Shown here in pieces: positions 1-7,881 of a stretch of 64,000 nucleotides of DNA. The notes under the pieces are model-generated. The model had not been told where the DNA came from. It did not search any database and saw only the letters and a list, made by a program, of their open reading frames with translations. A program made the translations under genes and the position numbers. The DNA comes from Pelagerythrobacter aerophilus (GTDB lineage Bacteria; Pseudomonadota; Alphaproteobacteria; Sphingomonadales; Sphingomonadaceae): NCBI RefSeq assembly GCF_003581645.1, contig NZ_QXFK01000019.1:682001-746000 (forward strand), read 5' to 3'. The first letter of the stretch is position 1, and every line of letters begins with the position of its first letter.

Positions 1-168
1 GCCTTCGAGATAATCGCGCTTGCGCTCCAGCTTCTCGCCCATCGTCTCCCCCGAGCTTTCCTCGGGGTCGACCGCATCCGACACGCGCGCGCGGGGCGGT
101 TTCGCGAAACCCTCGTTCGGCGCGGGCGCGGCCACGTATTCCTTCTTCTTTTCGCTCGCTTCGGTCAT
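1..168 (-). CDS. SUF system DUF59 assembly protein, N-terminal part only
   Basis: Only the first 56 codons are inside the window; the gene runs off the left edge. The visible part is charged and probably disordered (begins MTEASEKKKEYVAAPAPNEG), as in the sphingomonad SUF proteins that carry a C-terminal DUF59 (MIP18/PaaD-like) domain and help deliver Fe-S clusters. The domain itself is not visible, so the call rests on position and on resemblance of the N-terminus to that family. Its ATG overlaps the sufS stop (ATGA), so it is the eighth and last visible gene of the SUF operon. Confidence 0.65.
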   Translation of the reverse strand, partial: MTEASEKKKEYVAAPAPNEGFAKPPRARVSDAVDPEESSGETMGEKLERKRDYLEG

Positions 169-1430
169 CCGAAGATCCTCCTGGTGCGATCGATCCCGCG
201 CAGCAGCGCCTCGACGTCGCTTTCGTCCGAATAGAGCCCGAAGCTCGCCCGCGCGGTGGCGGGGACGCCGAGATGGGCCATCAGCGGCTGCGCGCAGTGG
301 TGTCCGGCGCGGATCGCGACGTGTTCCTCGTCCAATATGGTGCCGAGATCGTGCGGGTGAACCCCGCGCATCGCGAAACTTACGATTCCCGCGCTGTCGG
401 CGGGGCCGAACAGCGTCACGTCGTTCATCCCGTAGAGCGCCTCGCGCAAGTGCCCGACCAGCGCGCACTCGTGCGCGTGGATGCGATCGATCCCGATGCT
501 CTCGACATAGTCGCATGCGGCGGCGAAGCCGATCGCCTCGACGATCGCGGGGGTGCCCGCCTCGAACCGCTGCGGCGGGGGGGCATAGGTCGTGCGTTCG
601 AAAGTCACCTTCTCGATCATCGAGCCGCCGCCCTGCCACGGTGGCATAGCATCGAGCAGCTCGGCCCGGCCCCAGAGCGCGCCCACCCCGGTCGGGCCGT
701 AGAGCTTGTGCGCGCTGAAGGCGTAGAAGTCGCAGCCGATCGCCGCGACATCGACCGGCAGGCGCGGCACGGCCTGGCATCCGTCGAGCAGCAGCTTCGC
801 CCCCACTGAATGCGCCAGCTCCGCCGCGCGCTTCGCGTCGACCACCGAGCCAAGCACGTTCGAGATATGTGCGAAGGCGACCATGGTGTGGTCCTTCGTC
901 AGCATGCGCTCGGCCGCGTCTAGATCGATCCTGCCGTCTTCGGTCAGCGGGCAGACATCGACCTCCCACCCGGCAAGCTGCCAGGGAACGATGTTCGAAT
1001 GATGCTCGAGCGTGGAGAGCAGCACGCGGCCCTTATGGGGGTAGCTGTAGGCGACGAGGTTGATCGCCTCAGTCGCGCCGCGGCTGAAGATCAGCTCCTC
1101 CTCGCGCCCGCCGACAAAGCCCGCAACCCGCCGCCGCGCCGCCTCGTAGCCGAGCGTCATCTCGGCCGAGCGCGTATAGACGCCGCGGTGGACCGTTGCG
1201 TAGTCCGCCCCGATCGCGCGGGAGACGGCGTCGATCACCGCTTGCGGCTTCTGCGCAGTGGCAGCGGTGTCGAGATAGTGCCACGGCTTGCCCTCGGCGG
1301 TGACGAGGCCGGGGAAATCCTTGCGAACATCGCGAGCCCCGGTGAAGGCCGGGGCCTCAGGCCGCTGGCGCTCGGCGAGCGGGCTAAGGTCTCCGCCTTC
1401 GCGGGAGTTCGGGGAGACACGCCCGCTCAC
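165..1430 (-). CDS. sufS: Cysteine desulfurase SufS
   Basis: PLP-dependent group II cysteine desulfurase of 421 aa that mobilises sulfur from cysteine for SufBCD. The Schiff-base lysine lies in FSAHKLYGPTG (about K242) and the persulfide cysteine in RAGHHCAQP (about C379), both intact. The GTG start overlaps the sufD stop (GTGA). The family fold begins only near residue 35 (DVRKDFPGL). The first 33 or so residues are an extension encoded by palindromic, REP-like DNA, and I see no in-frame start codon nearer the conserved domain, so the extension is probably translated. Downstream it overlaps the DUF59 gene by 4 nt. Confidence 0.95.
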   Translation of the reverse strand: MSGRVSPNSREGGDLSPLAERQRPEAPAFTGARDVRKDFPGLVTAEGKPWHYLDTAATAQKPQAVIDAVSRAIGADYATVHRGVYTRSAEMTLGYEAARRRVAGFVGGREEELIFSRGATEAINLVAYSYPHKGRVLLSTLEHHSNIVPWQLAGWEVDVCPLTEDGRIDLDAAERMLTKDHTMVAFAHISNVLGSVVDAKRAAELAHSVGAKLLLDGCQAVPRLPVDVAAIGCDFYAFSAHKLYGPTGVGALWGRAELLDAMPPWQGGGSMIEKVTFERTTYAPPPQRFEAGTPAIVEAIGFAAACDYVESIGIDRIHAHECALVGHLREALYGMNDVTLFGPADSAGIVSFAMRGVHPHDLGTILDEEHVAIRAGHHCAQPLMAHLGVPATARASFGLYSDESDVEALLRGIDRTRRIFG

Positions 1431-2176
1431 AGGTGCAGATCCAGCTTGGCAAGAGCGATGCCCATCAGTCGCTCGCGCTCGGCTTCATCGTCCAGCGCCA
1501 CGAACGCGTCGCCGATGAAGGCCTGGACCAGCAGACGCCGCGAAAGCTCGGGCGAGAGGCCGCGTGCCGCCATGTAGAAGCGCGCCGCCTCGTCGAGCTG
1601 GCCGACGCTCGCGCCGTGGGCGCATTTCACGTCGTCGGCGAAGATCTCGAGCTGCGGCACCGCGTTTACGCTCGCGCCTTTTTCGAGCAGCAGCCCCTTG
1701 AAGCTCTGCGCCGCATCGGTCTTCTGCGCGTCTCGCACGACGTCGATCTGGCCGAGGAAATTGCCGGTGCCCTTGCCCCAGTGGGCCGCGCGAACGACCT
1801 GGTTGCTGGTCGCTTCGGGCTCGGCATGGATCACATGGGTGACGAACTCGCGCACGGTGTCGCGCCCGCCGAGGGTGACGCCGCCGAGCTCGAAATGCGC
1901 GCCCTTCGCAAGCCGCACTTCAACCTCGATCCGGCCCAGCTTCCCGGCGGCGATCACCGCAAACAGCTCGCACTGCGCGCCTTCGCCGACCGAGAAGCGC
2001 AAGCGGCGCAACTCGGTATCCTCGCTGTTCTCGATCGTCAGGCACTCGCGGTAGCTTTCGCCCGCCGGCACGTCGATCGCGCGCCAGGCGTCGAGATCGG
2101 CGCCCGCGAGCGCCTCGACCGCCGAATAGCGCCAGGCCTCGTCCTTGCGGGTGGGAAGGGCGGTCAGCGCATTCAT
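1427..2176 (-). CDS. sufD: Fe-S cluster assembly protein SufD
   Basis: SufD, 249 aa, partner of SufB and SufC in the SufBC2D scaffold that builds Fe-S clusters in the cytosol. The N-terminus (LPTRKDEAWRYSAVEAL) has the TRKDEAWRY signature of SufD. The C-terminal half carries the SufBD core with FADDVKCAHGASVGQLDE, whose conserved His/Cys region lies at the SufB-SufD interface. It is shorter than E. coli SufD (about 420 aa), as is common in alphaproteobacteria. The ATG overlaps the sufC stop by 4 nt, and its own stop overlaps the sufS GTG. Confidence 0.93.
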   Translation of the reverse strand: MNALTALPTRKDEAWRYSAVEALAGADLDAWRAIDVPAGESYRECLTIENSEDTELRRLRFSVGEGAQCELFAVIAAGKLGRIEVEVRLAKGAHFELGGVTLGGRDTVREFVTHVIHAEPEATSNQVVRAAHWGKGTGNFLGQIDVVRDAQKTDAAQSFKGLLLEKGASVNAVPQLEIFADDVKCAHGASVGQLDEAARFYMAARGLSPELSRRLLVQAFIGDAFVALDDEAERERLMGIALAKLDLHL

Positions 2177-2916
2177 GCCGCGACCGCCTCGTAGCCTTCC
2201 TCCTCGAGCCGCAGCGCGAGATCGGGACCGCCGGTCTTCACGATGCGGCCCCTGCTGAGGATGTGGACGTAGTCCGGCTTCACGTAGTCGAGCAGCCGCT
2301 GGTAGTGCGTGATCAGCAGCACGCCCTTCTCCGGCGCACGCATGATCGCGTTGATGCCCTCGCCGACGACGCGGAGCGCATCGATGTCGAGGCCGGAGTC
2401 GGTCTCGTCGAGCACAGCGAACTGCGGATCGAGAATGCCCATCTGGACCATCTCGGCGCGCTTCTTCTCGCCGCCCGAGAAGCCGACGTTCACGTGCCGC
2501 TTGAGCATGTCCATGTCGAGCTTCAGCAGCCCGGCCTTCTCCTTCGCCAGCTTGAGGAACTCGCCGCCCGACAGCGGTTCCTCGCCGCGCACTTGCCGCT
2601 GCGCGTTGAGCGCCTCGCGCAGGAATTGCACGTTCGAAACGCCGGGGATCTCGACCGGATACTGGAAGCCGAGGAACAGGCCGGCCGCGGCGCGCTCGTG
2701 CGGCTCCATCTCGAGCAGGTCGCGGCCCATGAACTCCACCGAACCGCCGGTCACTTCGTACCCGGGCCGCCCGCCGAGCACGTAGGCGAGTGTCGACTTG
2801 CCCGCCCCGTTGGGGCCCATGATCGCGTGGACTTCGCCCGCATTCACTTCGAGCGAGAGACCGTTGAGTATCCGCGTGCCGCCAATTTCGGCCTGGAGAT
2901 TATCGATTTTCAGCAT
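2173..2916 (-). CDS. sufC: Fe-S cluster assembly ATPase SufC
   Basis: ABC-type ATPase of 247 aa that energises the SufBCD scaffold. Walker A is GPNGAGKST (about residues 33-41), the ABC signature is FSGGEKKRAE, and Walker B is FAVLDETDSGLD, with the DE variant usual in SufC. I chose the ATG at 2916 (MLKIDNLQAEIGG) because it matches the family start; a longer reading frame upstream lies inside the preceding DUF559 gene. It overlaps that gene by 17 nt and sufD by 4 nt. Confidence 0.96.
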   Translation of the reverse strand: MLKIDNLQAEIGGTRILNGLSLEVNAGEVHAIMGPNGAGKSTLAYVLGGRPGYEVTGGSVEFMGRDLLEMEPHERAAAGLFLGFQYPVEIPGVSNVQFLREALNAQRQVRGEEPLSGGEFLKLAKEKAGLLKLDMDMLKRHVNVGFSGGEKKRAEMVQMGILDPQFAVLDETDSGLDIDALRVVGEGINAIMRAPEKGVLLITHYQRLLDYVKPDYVHILSRGRIVKTGGPDLALRLEEEGYEAVAA

Positions 2917-3436
2917 TGCTGGTCCTGTAACTGCGCCCGCGCGGTGCACTCTGGCGCGGGTGGCTTGCATGATGTTCGCGGCGCGCAGCCTGCTTGTCGG
3001 CGATGCGCAAGCGCATGCCGGCGGTGATGCGCGCCAGCACGTCGTCCATGTTCTCGAGAATGTCGGCCGCCTTGATCCGCATCACGCGAATGCCGACCGC
3101 TTCGAGGCTCTTGTCGCGGCGGCGGGCGAGCGCTTCGTCCTCGCCGTCCTCGTCGATATCGATCGCCATGCCGAGGTTGTGGCAATTGAAATCGACGATC
3201 GCCGAGCCGACCACCGCGTGGCGGGTGAACTTGTAGCGCCCGAGATCCGCCTTCGCGAACCGCTCGGCCAGCGCCTTGTGCGCCTCGCTCGAATGCCGCC
3301 GCAGCTCGCGCGCCCGCTCATGCAGCGCATCGAGCCGCTTTTCCGAAATCTTCCACCCACGGCCGCGCTTCTTTAGCGCGGATGGGGCTTCGGCCTCGGA
3401 CGAATCGCGGAGCTGTAGGGTCTTGCGGTCGGTCAC
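2900..3436 (-). CDS. DUF559-domain protein (VSR/restriction-endonuclease-like fold)
   Basis: 178 aa with a GTG start that overlaps the preceding stop (GTGA). The middle of the protein (KYKFTRHAVVGSAIVDFNCH-like segment, followed by GMAIDIDEDGEDEALARRRDKSLEAVGIRVMRI) has the DUF559 pattern: a beta-strand core with acidic residues, then an RD.L...G..V.R segment. This family is related to very-short-patch-repair endonucleases. Its role is unknown. The basic C-terminal tail runs into the start of sufC. Its position inside the suf operon is odd, since DUF559 proteins have no established role in Fe-S assembly. Confidence 0.75.
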   Translation of the reverse strand: MTDRKTLQLRDSSEAEAPSALKKRGRGWKISEKRLDALHERARELRRHSSEAHKALAERFAKADLGRYKFTRHAVVGSAIVDFNCHNLGMAIDIDEDGEDEALARRRDKSLEAVGIRVMRIKAADILENMDDVLARITAGMRLRIADKQAARREHHASHPRQSAPRGRSYRTSNAENR

Positions 3437-3735
3437 TGAGCTTCACCGGATTGGTACCGAAGTCGGCGGGCGAAATCGCGGCTCTGGCCATGGATGAATT
3501 GCACACGATCGACGGCTGACATGTCTGCGGGCATCAAGGCTCGGCAGGCCCAATAAATTTCCTCAGCCAATGCACGCGCTTCGGCGCGGCTCAACTTTTG
3601 AGCTACAGCAGCCATTTGCTCGTCCGCCACCTTGCCGAGACACTGTTGGTGCTCGATCATCCACGGCGCCGGGGTTGTAGCATGCGCCGGAGTCACGACT
3701 AACAGCGGCATCATAATGAAAAGGATGCGTATCAC
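3433..3735 (-). CDS. Small secreted protein of unknown function in the suf operon
   Basis: 100 aa read from a GTG that overlaps the sufB stop (GTGA); its stop in turn overlaps the DUF559 start (GTGA). The first 20 residues ([19 protein letters not shown]) form a typical Sec signal peptide with an AHA cleavage site. The mature part contains two cysteines (HQQCLGKV and YWACRAL), which could form a disulfide. I do not recognise the family. The longer frame upstream is a shadow of sufB, so the start is placed at 3735. A periplasmic protein between sufB and sufC is unexpected. Confidence 0.6.
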   Translation of the reverse strand: MIRILFIMMPLLVVTPAHATTPAPWMIEHQQCLGKVADEQMAAVAQKLSRAEARALAEEIYWACRALMPADMSAVDRVQFIHGQSRDFARRLRYQSGEAQ

Positions 3736-5213
3736 CCCACGCTCCCTTCCAGCGAAATCGCCAGCAGCTTTTGCGCTTCGACCGCGAATTCCATCGGCAG
3801 CTCTTTCAGCACTTCGCGGGCGAAGCCGTTGACGATCAGGGCGACGGCCTGCTCCTGATCCAGCCCGCGCTGCATGGCGTAGAAGAGCTGGTCGTCCGAA
3901 ATCTTGCTGGTGGTCGCCTCGTGCTCGATCTGCGCGCTCGGGTTCTTGACCTCGATATAGGGCACGGTGTGCGCGCCGCACTTGTCGCCCAGCAACAAAC
4001 TGTCGCACTGGGTAAAGTTGCGCACGCCCTCGGCATTGGGGCCGACGCGCACGAGGCCGCGATAGGTGTTGTTGCTTTTGCCGGCGCTGATACCCTTGGA
4101 GATGATCGTCGAGCGGCTGCCGCGGCCGTTGTGGATCATCTTGGTGCCGGTGTCAGCCTGCTGGAAATTGTTGGTGACGGCGACCGAGTAGAACTCACCG
4201 ACCGAATCCTCGCCGTTGAGCACGCAGCTCGGGTATTTCCAGGTCACGGCGCTGCCGGTCTCGACCTGGGTCCACGAGATCTTGCTGCGCGCGCCTTGGC
4301 ACAGGCCGCGCTTGGTGACGAAGTTGTAGATCCCGCCCTTGCCCTCGGCATTGCCGGGGTACCAGTTCTGCACGGTCGAGTACTTGATCTCGGCATCCTC
4401 GAGCGCGACCAGTTCCACCACGGCGGCGTGGAGCTGGTTCTCATCGCGCATCGGCGCAGTGCAGCCTTCGAGGTACGAGACGTAGGAGCCTTTCTCGGCC
4501 ACGATCAACGTGCGTTCGAACTGGCCCGTGTTCTCAGCATTGATGCGGAAATAGGTGCTTAGCTCCATCGGGCAGCGCACTCCCTCGGGCACGTAGACGA
4601 ACGTGCCGTCGGAGAAGACCGCGCTGTTGAGGGTGGCGAAGTAGTTGTCGCGCTGCGGCACCACACGGCCGAGCCACTTCTTCACCAACTCGGGATGCTC
4701 GCGGATCGCCTCGCTGATGGAGAGGAAGATAACGCCGGCACGCTTGAGCTCCTCGCGGAAGGTCGTCGCCACCGAAACGCTGTCGAACACCGCGTCGACC
4801 GCGACCTTGCGCGCGCCCTTGACCCCGGCGAGCACTTCCTGCTCCGCCACGGGAATGCCGAGCTTGTCGTAGACCGATTTGATCTCGGGATCGAGCTCGT
4901 CGAGCGACTCGAGCTGTTCCTTCTTCTTGGGCGCGGCATAATAGTAGGCGTCCTGGTAATCGATCGGCGGATAGCCGACCTTGGCCCAGTTCGGCTCCTC
5001 CATCTCCTGCCACAGGCGGAAGGCCTTGAGGCGCCAGTCGAGCATCCATTCCGGCTCGCGCTTCTTGGCGCTGATGAAGCGGACCGTATCCTCGTTCAGC
5101 CCCTTGGGCGCGAACTCCTGCTCGATGTCGCTCGACCAGCCGAATTCGTACTCGGCCGCGCGGGCAGCGGCTTCGCGGGCATCGCGATCCTGGATGTCGA
5201 TGTCGTCAGTCAT
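3732..5213 (-). CDS. sufB: Fe-S cluster assembly protein SufB
   Basis: 493 aa, the usual length for SufB, the core scaffold of SufBC2D. Family blocks are easily seen: [57 protein letters not shown] and [19 protein letters not shown]. The ATG overlaps the stop of the Rrf2 regulator (ATGA), which suggests translational coupling of regulator and scaffold. It is followed by two unrelated small genes before sufC. Confidence 0.97.
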   Translation of the reverse strand: MTDDIDIQDRDAREAAARAAEYEFGWSSDIEQEFAPKGLNEDTVRFISAKKREPEWMLDWRLKAFRLWQEMEEPNWAKVGYPPIDYQDAYYYAAPKKKEQLESLDELDPEIKSVYDKLGIPVAEQEVLAGVKGARKVAVDAVFDSVSVATTFREELKRAGVIFLSISEAIREHPELVKKWLGRVVPQRDNYFATLNSAVFSDGTFVYVPEGVRCPMELSTYFRINAENTGQFERTLIVAEKGSYVSYLEGCTAPMRDENQLHAAVVELVALEDAEIKYSTVQNWYPGNAEGKGGIYNFVTKRGLCQGARSKISWTQVETGSAVTWKYPSCVLNGEDSVGEFYSVAVTNNFQQADTGTKMIHNGRGSRSTIISKGISAGKSNNTYRGLVRVGPNAEGVRNFTQCDSLLLGDKCGAHTVPYIEVKNPSAQIEHEATTSKISDDQLFYAMQRGLDQEQAVALIVNGFAREVLKELPMEFAVEAQKLLAISLEGSVG

Positions 5214-5644
5214 GCGGAAATTCCAGTGAGATTCGGTTCACGCGGTGCGGCCTTCGAAAGCTGTGTCAGCGGGATGCCTGCGAGCGCGCCGCGCAGCGCG
5301 GCGTTGACCACCGGCCAGTGCGGCTTGACGCTGCAGGTGTGATCGACCGCGCATTCGTCGCCGTCGATGCAGGCGGTCAGAGCGATCGGGCCTTCGACCG
5401 CTTCGACGATGTCCGCCAGCGTGATCGCCGCGGCCGGGCGCGCGAGCTGCAGCCCGCCGCCCGCGCCGCGCACCGAGCGCAGCAGACCCGCGGCGGAGAG
5501 CTTGCTGACCACCTTCTGCACCGTCGGCACCGGCAGCCCCGTCTCCGCCGCCAGTTCGGCCGCGCTCGTGCGCCCGCCGCCGCAATGGCGCGCGGCGGCA
5601 CTCATCGTCACGACCGCATAGTCGGCAAGGTTGGAGAGGCGCAT
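5210..5644 (-). CDS. Rrf2-family regulator of the SUF operon (IscR/SufR-like)
   Basis: 144 aa with an N-terminal winged helix ([14 protein letters not shown], the typical Rrf2 start, then [20 protein letters not shown] as the recognition region). Three cysteines in [13 protein letters not shown] (about residues 98-110) match the Rrf2 Fe-S-ligand region, so it probably senses Fe-S status and represses the operon. I chose the internal ATG at 5644 because it gives the canonical N-terminus. It is the first gene of the SUF operon, so autoregulation is likely; the operator was not identified. Confidence 0.88.
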   Translation of the reverse strand: MRLSNLADYAVVTMSAAARHCGGGRTSAAELAAETGLPVPTVQKVVSKLSAAGLLRSVRGAGGGLQLARPAAAITLADIVEAVEGPIALTACIDGDECAVDHTCSVKPHWPVVNAALRGALAGIPLTQLSKAAPREPNLTGISA

Positions 5645-5765
5645 CGTCAAATCAGACCATTTCGTTCCGATTTGCACCTATGCACCGCGCCGCCGGCTTT
5701 CAACCGAAAACCGTCAGTTGCGAGTCGTTAGCAACCTCTCCGCGCTAGCCCTCAGGGAGCGATGG
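5645..5765 (-). promoter_or_regulatory. Upstream region of the SUF operon
   Basis: 121-bp gap between the Rrf2 gene and the DUF885 lipoprotein gene. It must hold the promoter and probably the operator for the SUF operon. On the minus strand there is a TTGAAA (-35-like) about 17 bp before a poor TAGGTG, so no convincing -10 box. No canonical IscR palindrome was recognised. The DUF885 transcript ends into this gap. Confidence 0.3.
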
Positions 5766-7580
5766 CTATCCGGCCTTCTCCGCCGCGATCCAGGCATCGA
5801 CGTTCTCCTCCATGATCGAGAGTGGCACGGGGCCGCTGCTGAGGATCGCATCGTGGAAGCCGCGAATGTCGAACTCCGCGCCCAGCGCCGCCTTCGCCCG
5901 CTCGCGCAGCTCCATGATCTTGAGCTTGCCGATCATGTAGGCGGTCGCCTGGCCGGGATAGACCACATAGCGCTCGATCGCCTTGCGAATGTCGCCTTCG
6001 GGATTGGGCGTGTTCTCGGTCAGGTACTGAATTGCCTGCTCGCGGCTCCAGCGCTTGTGGTGGATGCCGGTGTCCACGACCAGTCGACAGGCTCTCCACA
6101 GCTCCATCCCCAGCCGGCCGAAGTCCGAATAGGGGTCGGTGTAGAAGCCCATGTCCTTGCCCAGTTCCTCGGCATAGAGGCCCCAGCCTTCGGTATAGGC
6201 GGTGACTCCGCCGAAGCGGCGGAAGGGCGGTACGTCGCCGAGCTGCGTCTGGATCGAAAGCTGCAGGTGGTGGCCCGGCAGCCCCTCGTGGTAGAACAGA
6301 GCCTCGAGCTCGTTCTTCGACATGTCCTTCAGGTTGTAGAGGTTGACGTAGTAGGTGCCCGGGCGCGAACCATCCGGCGCCGGGCGCGAGTAGAAGGCCT
6401 TGCCGGCGCTCTTCTCCCGGAACGCCTCGACCGGCTTCACCGTCAGCGGATCTTCCGGAAGCGTCGAGAAATACTGCGGCAGCGCCGCTTCCATCGCCAC
6501 GCGGTGCTTCTCTACGTCGGCCAGATACTCCTCGCGGGTGTCGTAATAGAAGCGCGGATCGGTGCGGACGTGCGCGAAGAACTCCTGCAGCGTACCCTCG
6601 AATCCGACCTGCTGCATGATCGCCCGCATCTCGCCATGGATGCGCGCGACGTTGTCGAGGCCGATCTGGTGAATCTGGTCGGCGGTGAGATCGGTCGTGG
6701 TGTAGTTCTTGAGCAGCGCGGAGTAGTAGGCCGCGCCTTCGGGCAGACGCCAGATGCCGTCGTCGGTCGGCGCATTCGCCTGCTGACGCTTCATCTCGGC
6801 GAGCAGCCGCTGATAGGCCGGCGCGGCCGAATCCTCCCACGCGGCCCGCGCCGCAGAGATCAGCTCCGCTTCTTTCGCCGCGTCCAGTTCCAGCGCCTTG
6901 GCCTTGCCGGCGAAGTCGACCAGGATTGCGTTCTCCTCGCCCGCATTCAGCAGGTTCTCGATATCCGAGATGACGTAGGGATAGACCCAGTCGGGGGGCA
7001 TCACGCCATTCGCCGCCCGCTCGCGCGATTCGGCGATCAGCGTATCGAGCACCGGGCCGAGTCCCTCGATGCGGCTGACGTAGGCGCGCGCCTGCTCCTC
7101 GTCGGCCACCGAGTGGATGTTGATCAGGAACGCCGGCAACCCGCTCTGTGCGCCGTTCATCTGGTCGAAGATGTAGCCGTACTCGCGATAGGGAAACAGC
7201 GTCGCGCTGCGCTTCGCCATGGCGTCGAACAGGCGATAGCTGAGCGCATCCTGTTCCGGCAGCGTGGCGGGATCGAAGTTCGCGCGCAGGGTCGCGGCCG
7301 TCTTCTGGAGCAATTCCTGCTCGCGCACTTCGGCCGCGTCGGTGAAGTCGCCCCAGTCGTCGTAGTCCGAATCGCGAATACCGCGGTAGGCCTTGCCGAG
7401 CGGCGAGAGCGCCAGTTGCGCCTCGTCATAACGCTCGAACAGCGTCCCTATGTCGGACGCCGGCCGCGTCGCCGCGGTCTCGGAGCCGGCCACCTGCGTC
7501 GTGCGCGGTTCCTCTCCGGTGGCGGCGCATCCCGCCAGCGCCAGTGCCAGCAGCGAAACACCCAAAATCCTCTTCGCCAT
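5766..7580 (-). CDS. DUF885 family lipoprotein (putative zinc carboxypeptidase-like)
   Basis: 604 aa. The N-terminus MAKRILGVSLLALALAGCAA is a lipoprotein signal with lipobox LAGC (Cys18). The body is a DUF885 domain: RIEGLGPVLDTLI, LFYHEGLPGHHLQLSIQ (HEGxPGHH, a probable metal site at about residues 430-436) and FGGVTAYTEGWGLYAEELG (ExWGLY..E) are the hallmark blocks. DUF885 proteins resemble M32-type metallopeptidases and several act as membrane-anchored peptidases or esterases; the substrate here is unknown. It is preceded by a long leader with an intrinsic terminator. Confidence 0.85.
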   Translation of the reverse strand: MAKRILGVSLLALALAGCAATGEEPRTTQVAGSETAATRPASDIGTLFERYDEAQLALSPLGKAYRGIRDSDYDDWGDFTDAAEVREQELLQKTAATLRANFDPATLPEQDALSYRLFDAMAKRSATLFPYREYGYIFDQMNGAQSGLPAFLINIHSVADEEQARAYVSRIEGLGPVLDTLIAESRERAANGVMPPDWVYPYVISDIENLLNAGEENAILVDFAGKAKALELDAAKEAELISAARAAWEDSAAPAYQRLLAEMKRQQANAPTDDGIWRLPEGAAYYSALLKNYTTTDLTADQIHQIGLDNVARIHGEMRAIMQQVGFEGTLQEFFAHVRTDPRFYYDTREEYLADVEKHRVAMEAALPQYFSTLPEDPLTVKPVEAFREKSAGKAFYSRPAPDGSRPGTYYVNLYNLKDMSKNELEALFYHEGLPGHHLQLSIQTQLGDVPPFRRFGGVTAYTEGWGLYAEELGKDMGFYTDPYSDFGRLGMELWRACRLVVDTGIHHKRWSREQAIQYLTENTPNPEGDIRKAIERYVVYPGQATAYMIGKLKIMELRERAKAALGAEFDIRGFHDAILSSGPVPLSIMEENVDAWIAAEKAG

Positions 7581-7649
7581 CAGCGACCTCCCTTTTCTTC
7601 GAATGACGGCCGGGCTTGTGGCGCGATTTGCGCGTCATGGCCAGACCAG

Positions 7650-7688
7650 CGAAAAAAGAGGGCGGCACTCCCGATGGAGCGCCGCCCT
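7650..7688 (-). terminator. Intrinsic terminator in the DUF885 leader
   Basis: On the minus strand, perfect 8-bp arms AGGGCGGC/GCCGCCCT (7659-7666 and 7681-7688) enclose a 14-nt loop and are followed by CTCTTTTTTC. This is a textbook Rho-independent terminator. It lies about 80 nt upstream of the DUF885 start and downstream of no other gene on that strand, so it either ends a small RNA or acts as an attenuator. Confidence 0.75.
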
Positions 7689-7765
7689 GCAAAGGCAAGG
7701 AACCCGGCGCACCATTGCACCGAGCGCCTTCGGGTCGCAGCGCCCTCTCTAGAGCGAGTCGCCGG
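7659..7765 (-). ncRNA. Candidate small RNA or riboswitch-like leader
   Basis: A minus-strand -10-like TACAAT sits at 7772-7777. The roughly 105 nt that follow can fold: ACCC/GGCGC pairs with GCGCC/GGGT around a bulged GAA, and the intrinsic terminator then closes the element. No known RNA family was recognised. The arrangement (promoter-like box, structured segment, terminator, then a start codon 80 nt on) suits either a free sRNA or a transcription-attenuating leader for the DUF885 gene. No good -35 box is present. Confidence 0.35.
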
Positions 7766-7827
7766 TGCACGATTGTATGGATGCGACATGGCCCCGCGAA
7801 ATTTCCTTGCGGGCACGAACCCGAAAC

Positions 7828-7862
7828 GCACCCGCTCGGCACAGTCGACAGGGCCGGGTGCG
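7828..7862 (+). promoter_or_regulatory. Hairpin in the pyrD leader
   Basis: Perfect 8-bp arms CGCACCCG (7828-7835) and CGGGTGCG (7855-7862), 20 bp upstream of the pyrD ATG. There is no U-run, so it is not a standard terminator; it could affect pyrD translation or mRNA stability. Confidence 0.35.
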
Positions 7863-7881
7863 CTTGCCATAGGCGCCCGCA

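Noticed and set aside
2490-2510. Possible fourth parS site (CACGTG near TTCACGTGCC)
   Set aside because: Only the central hexamer matches; the outer arms do not.
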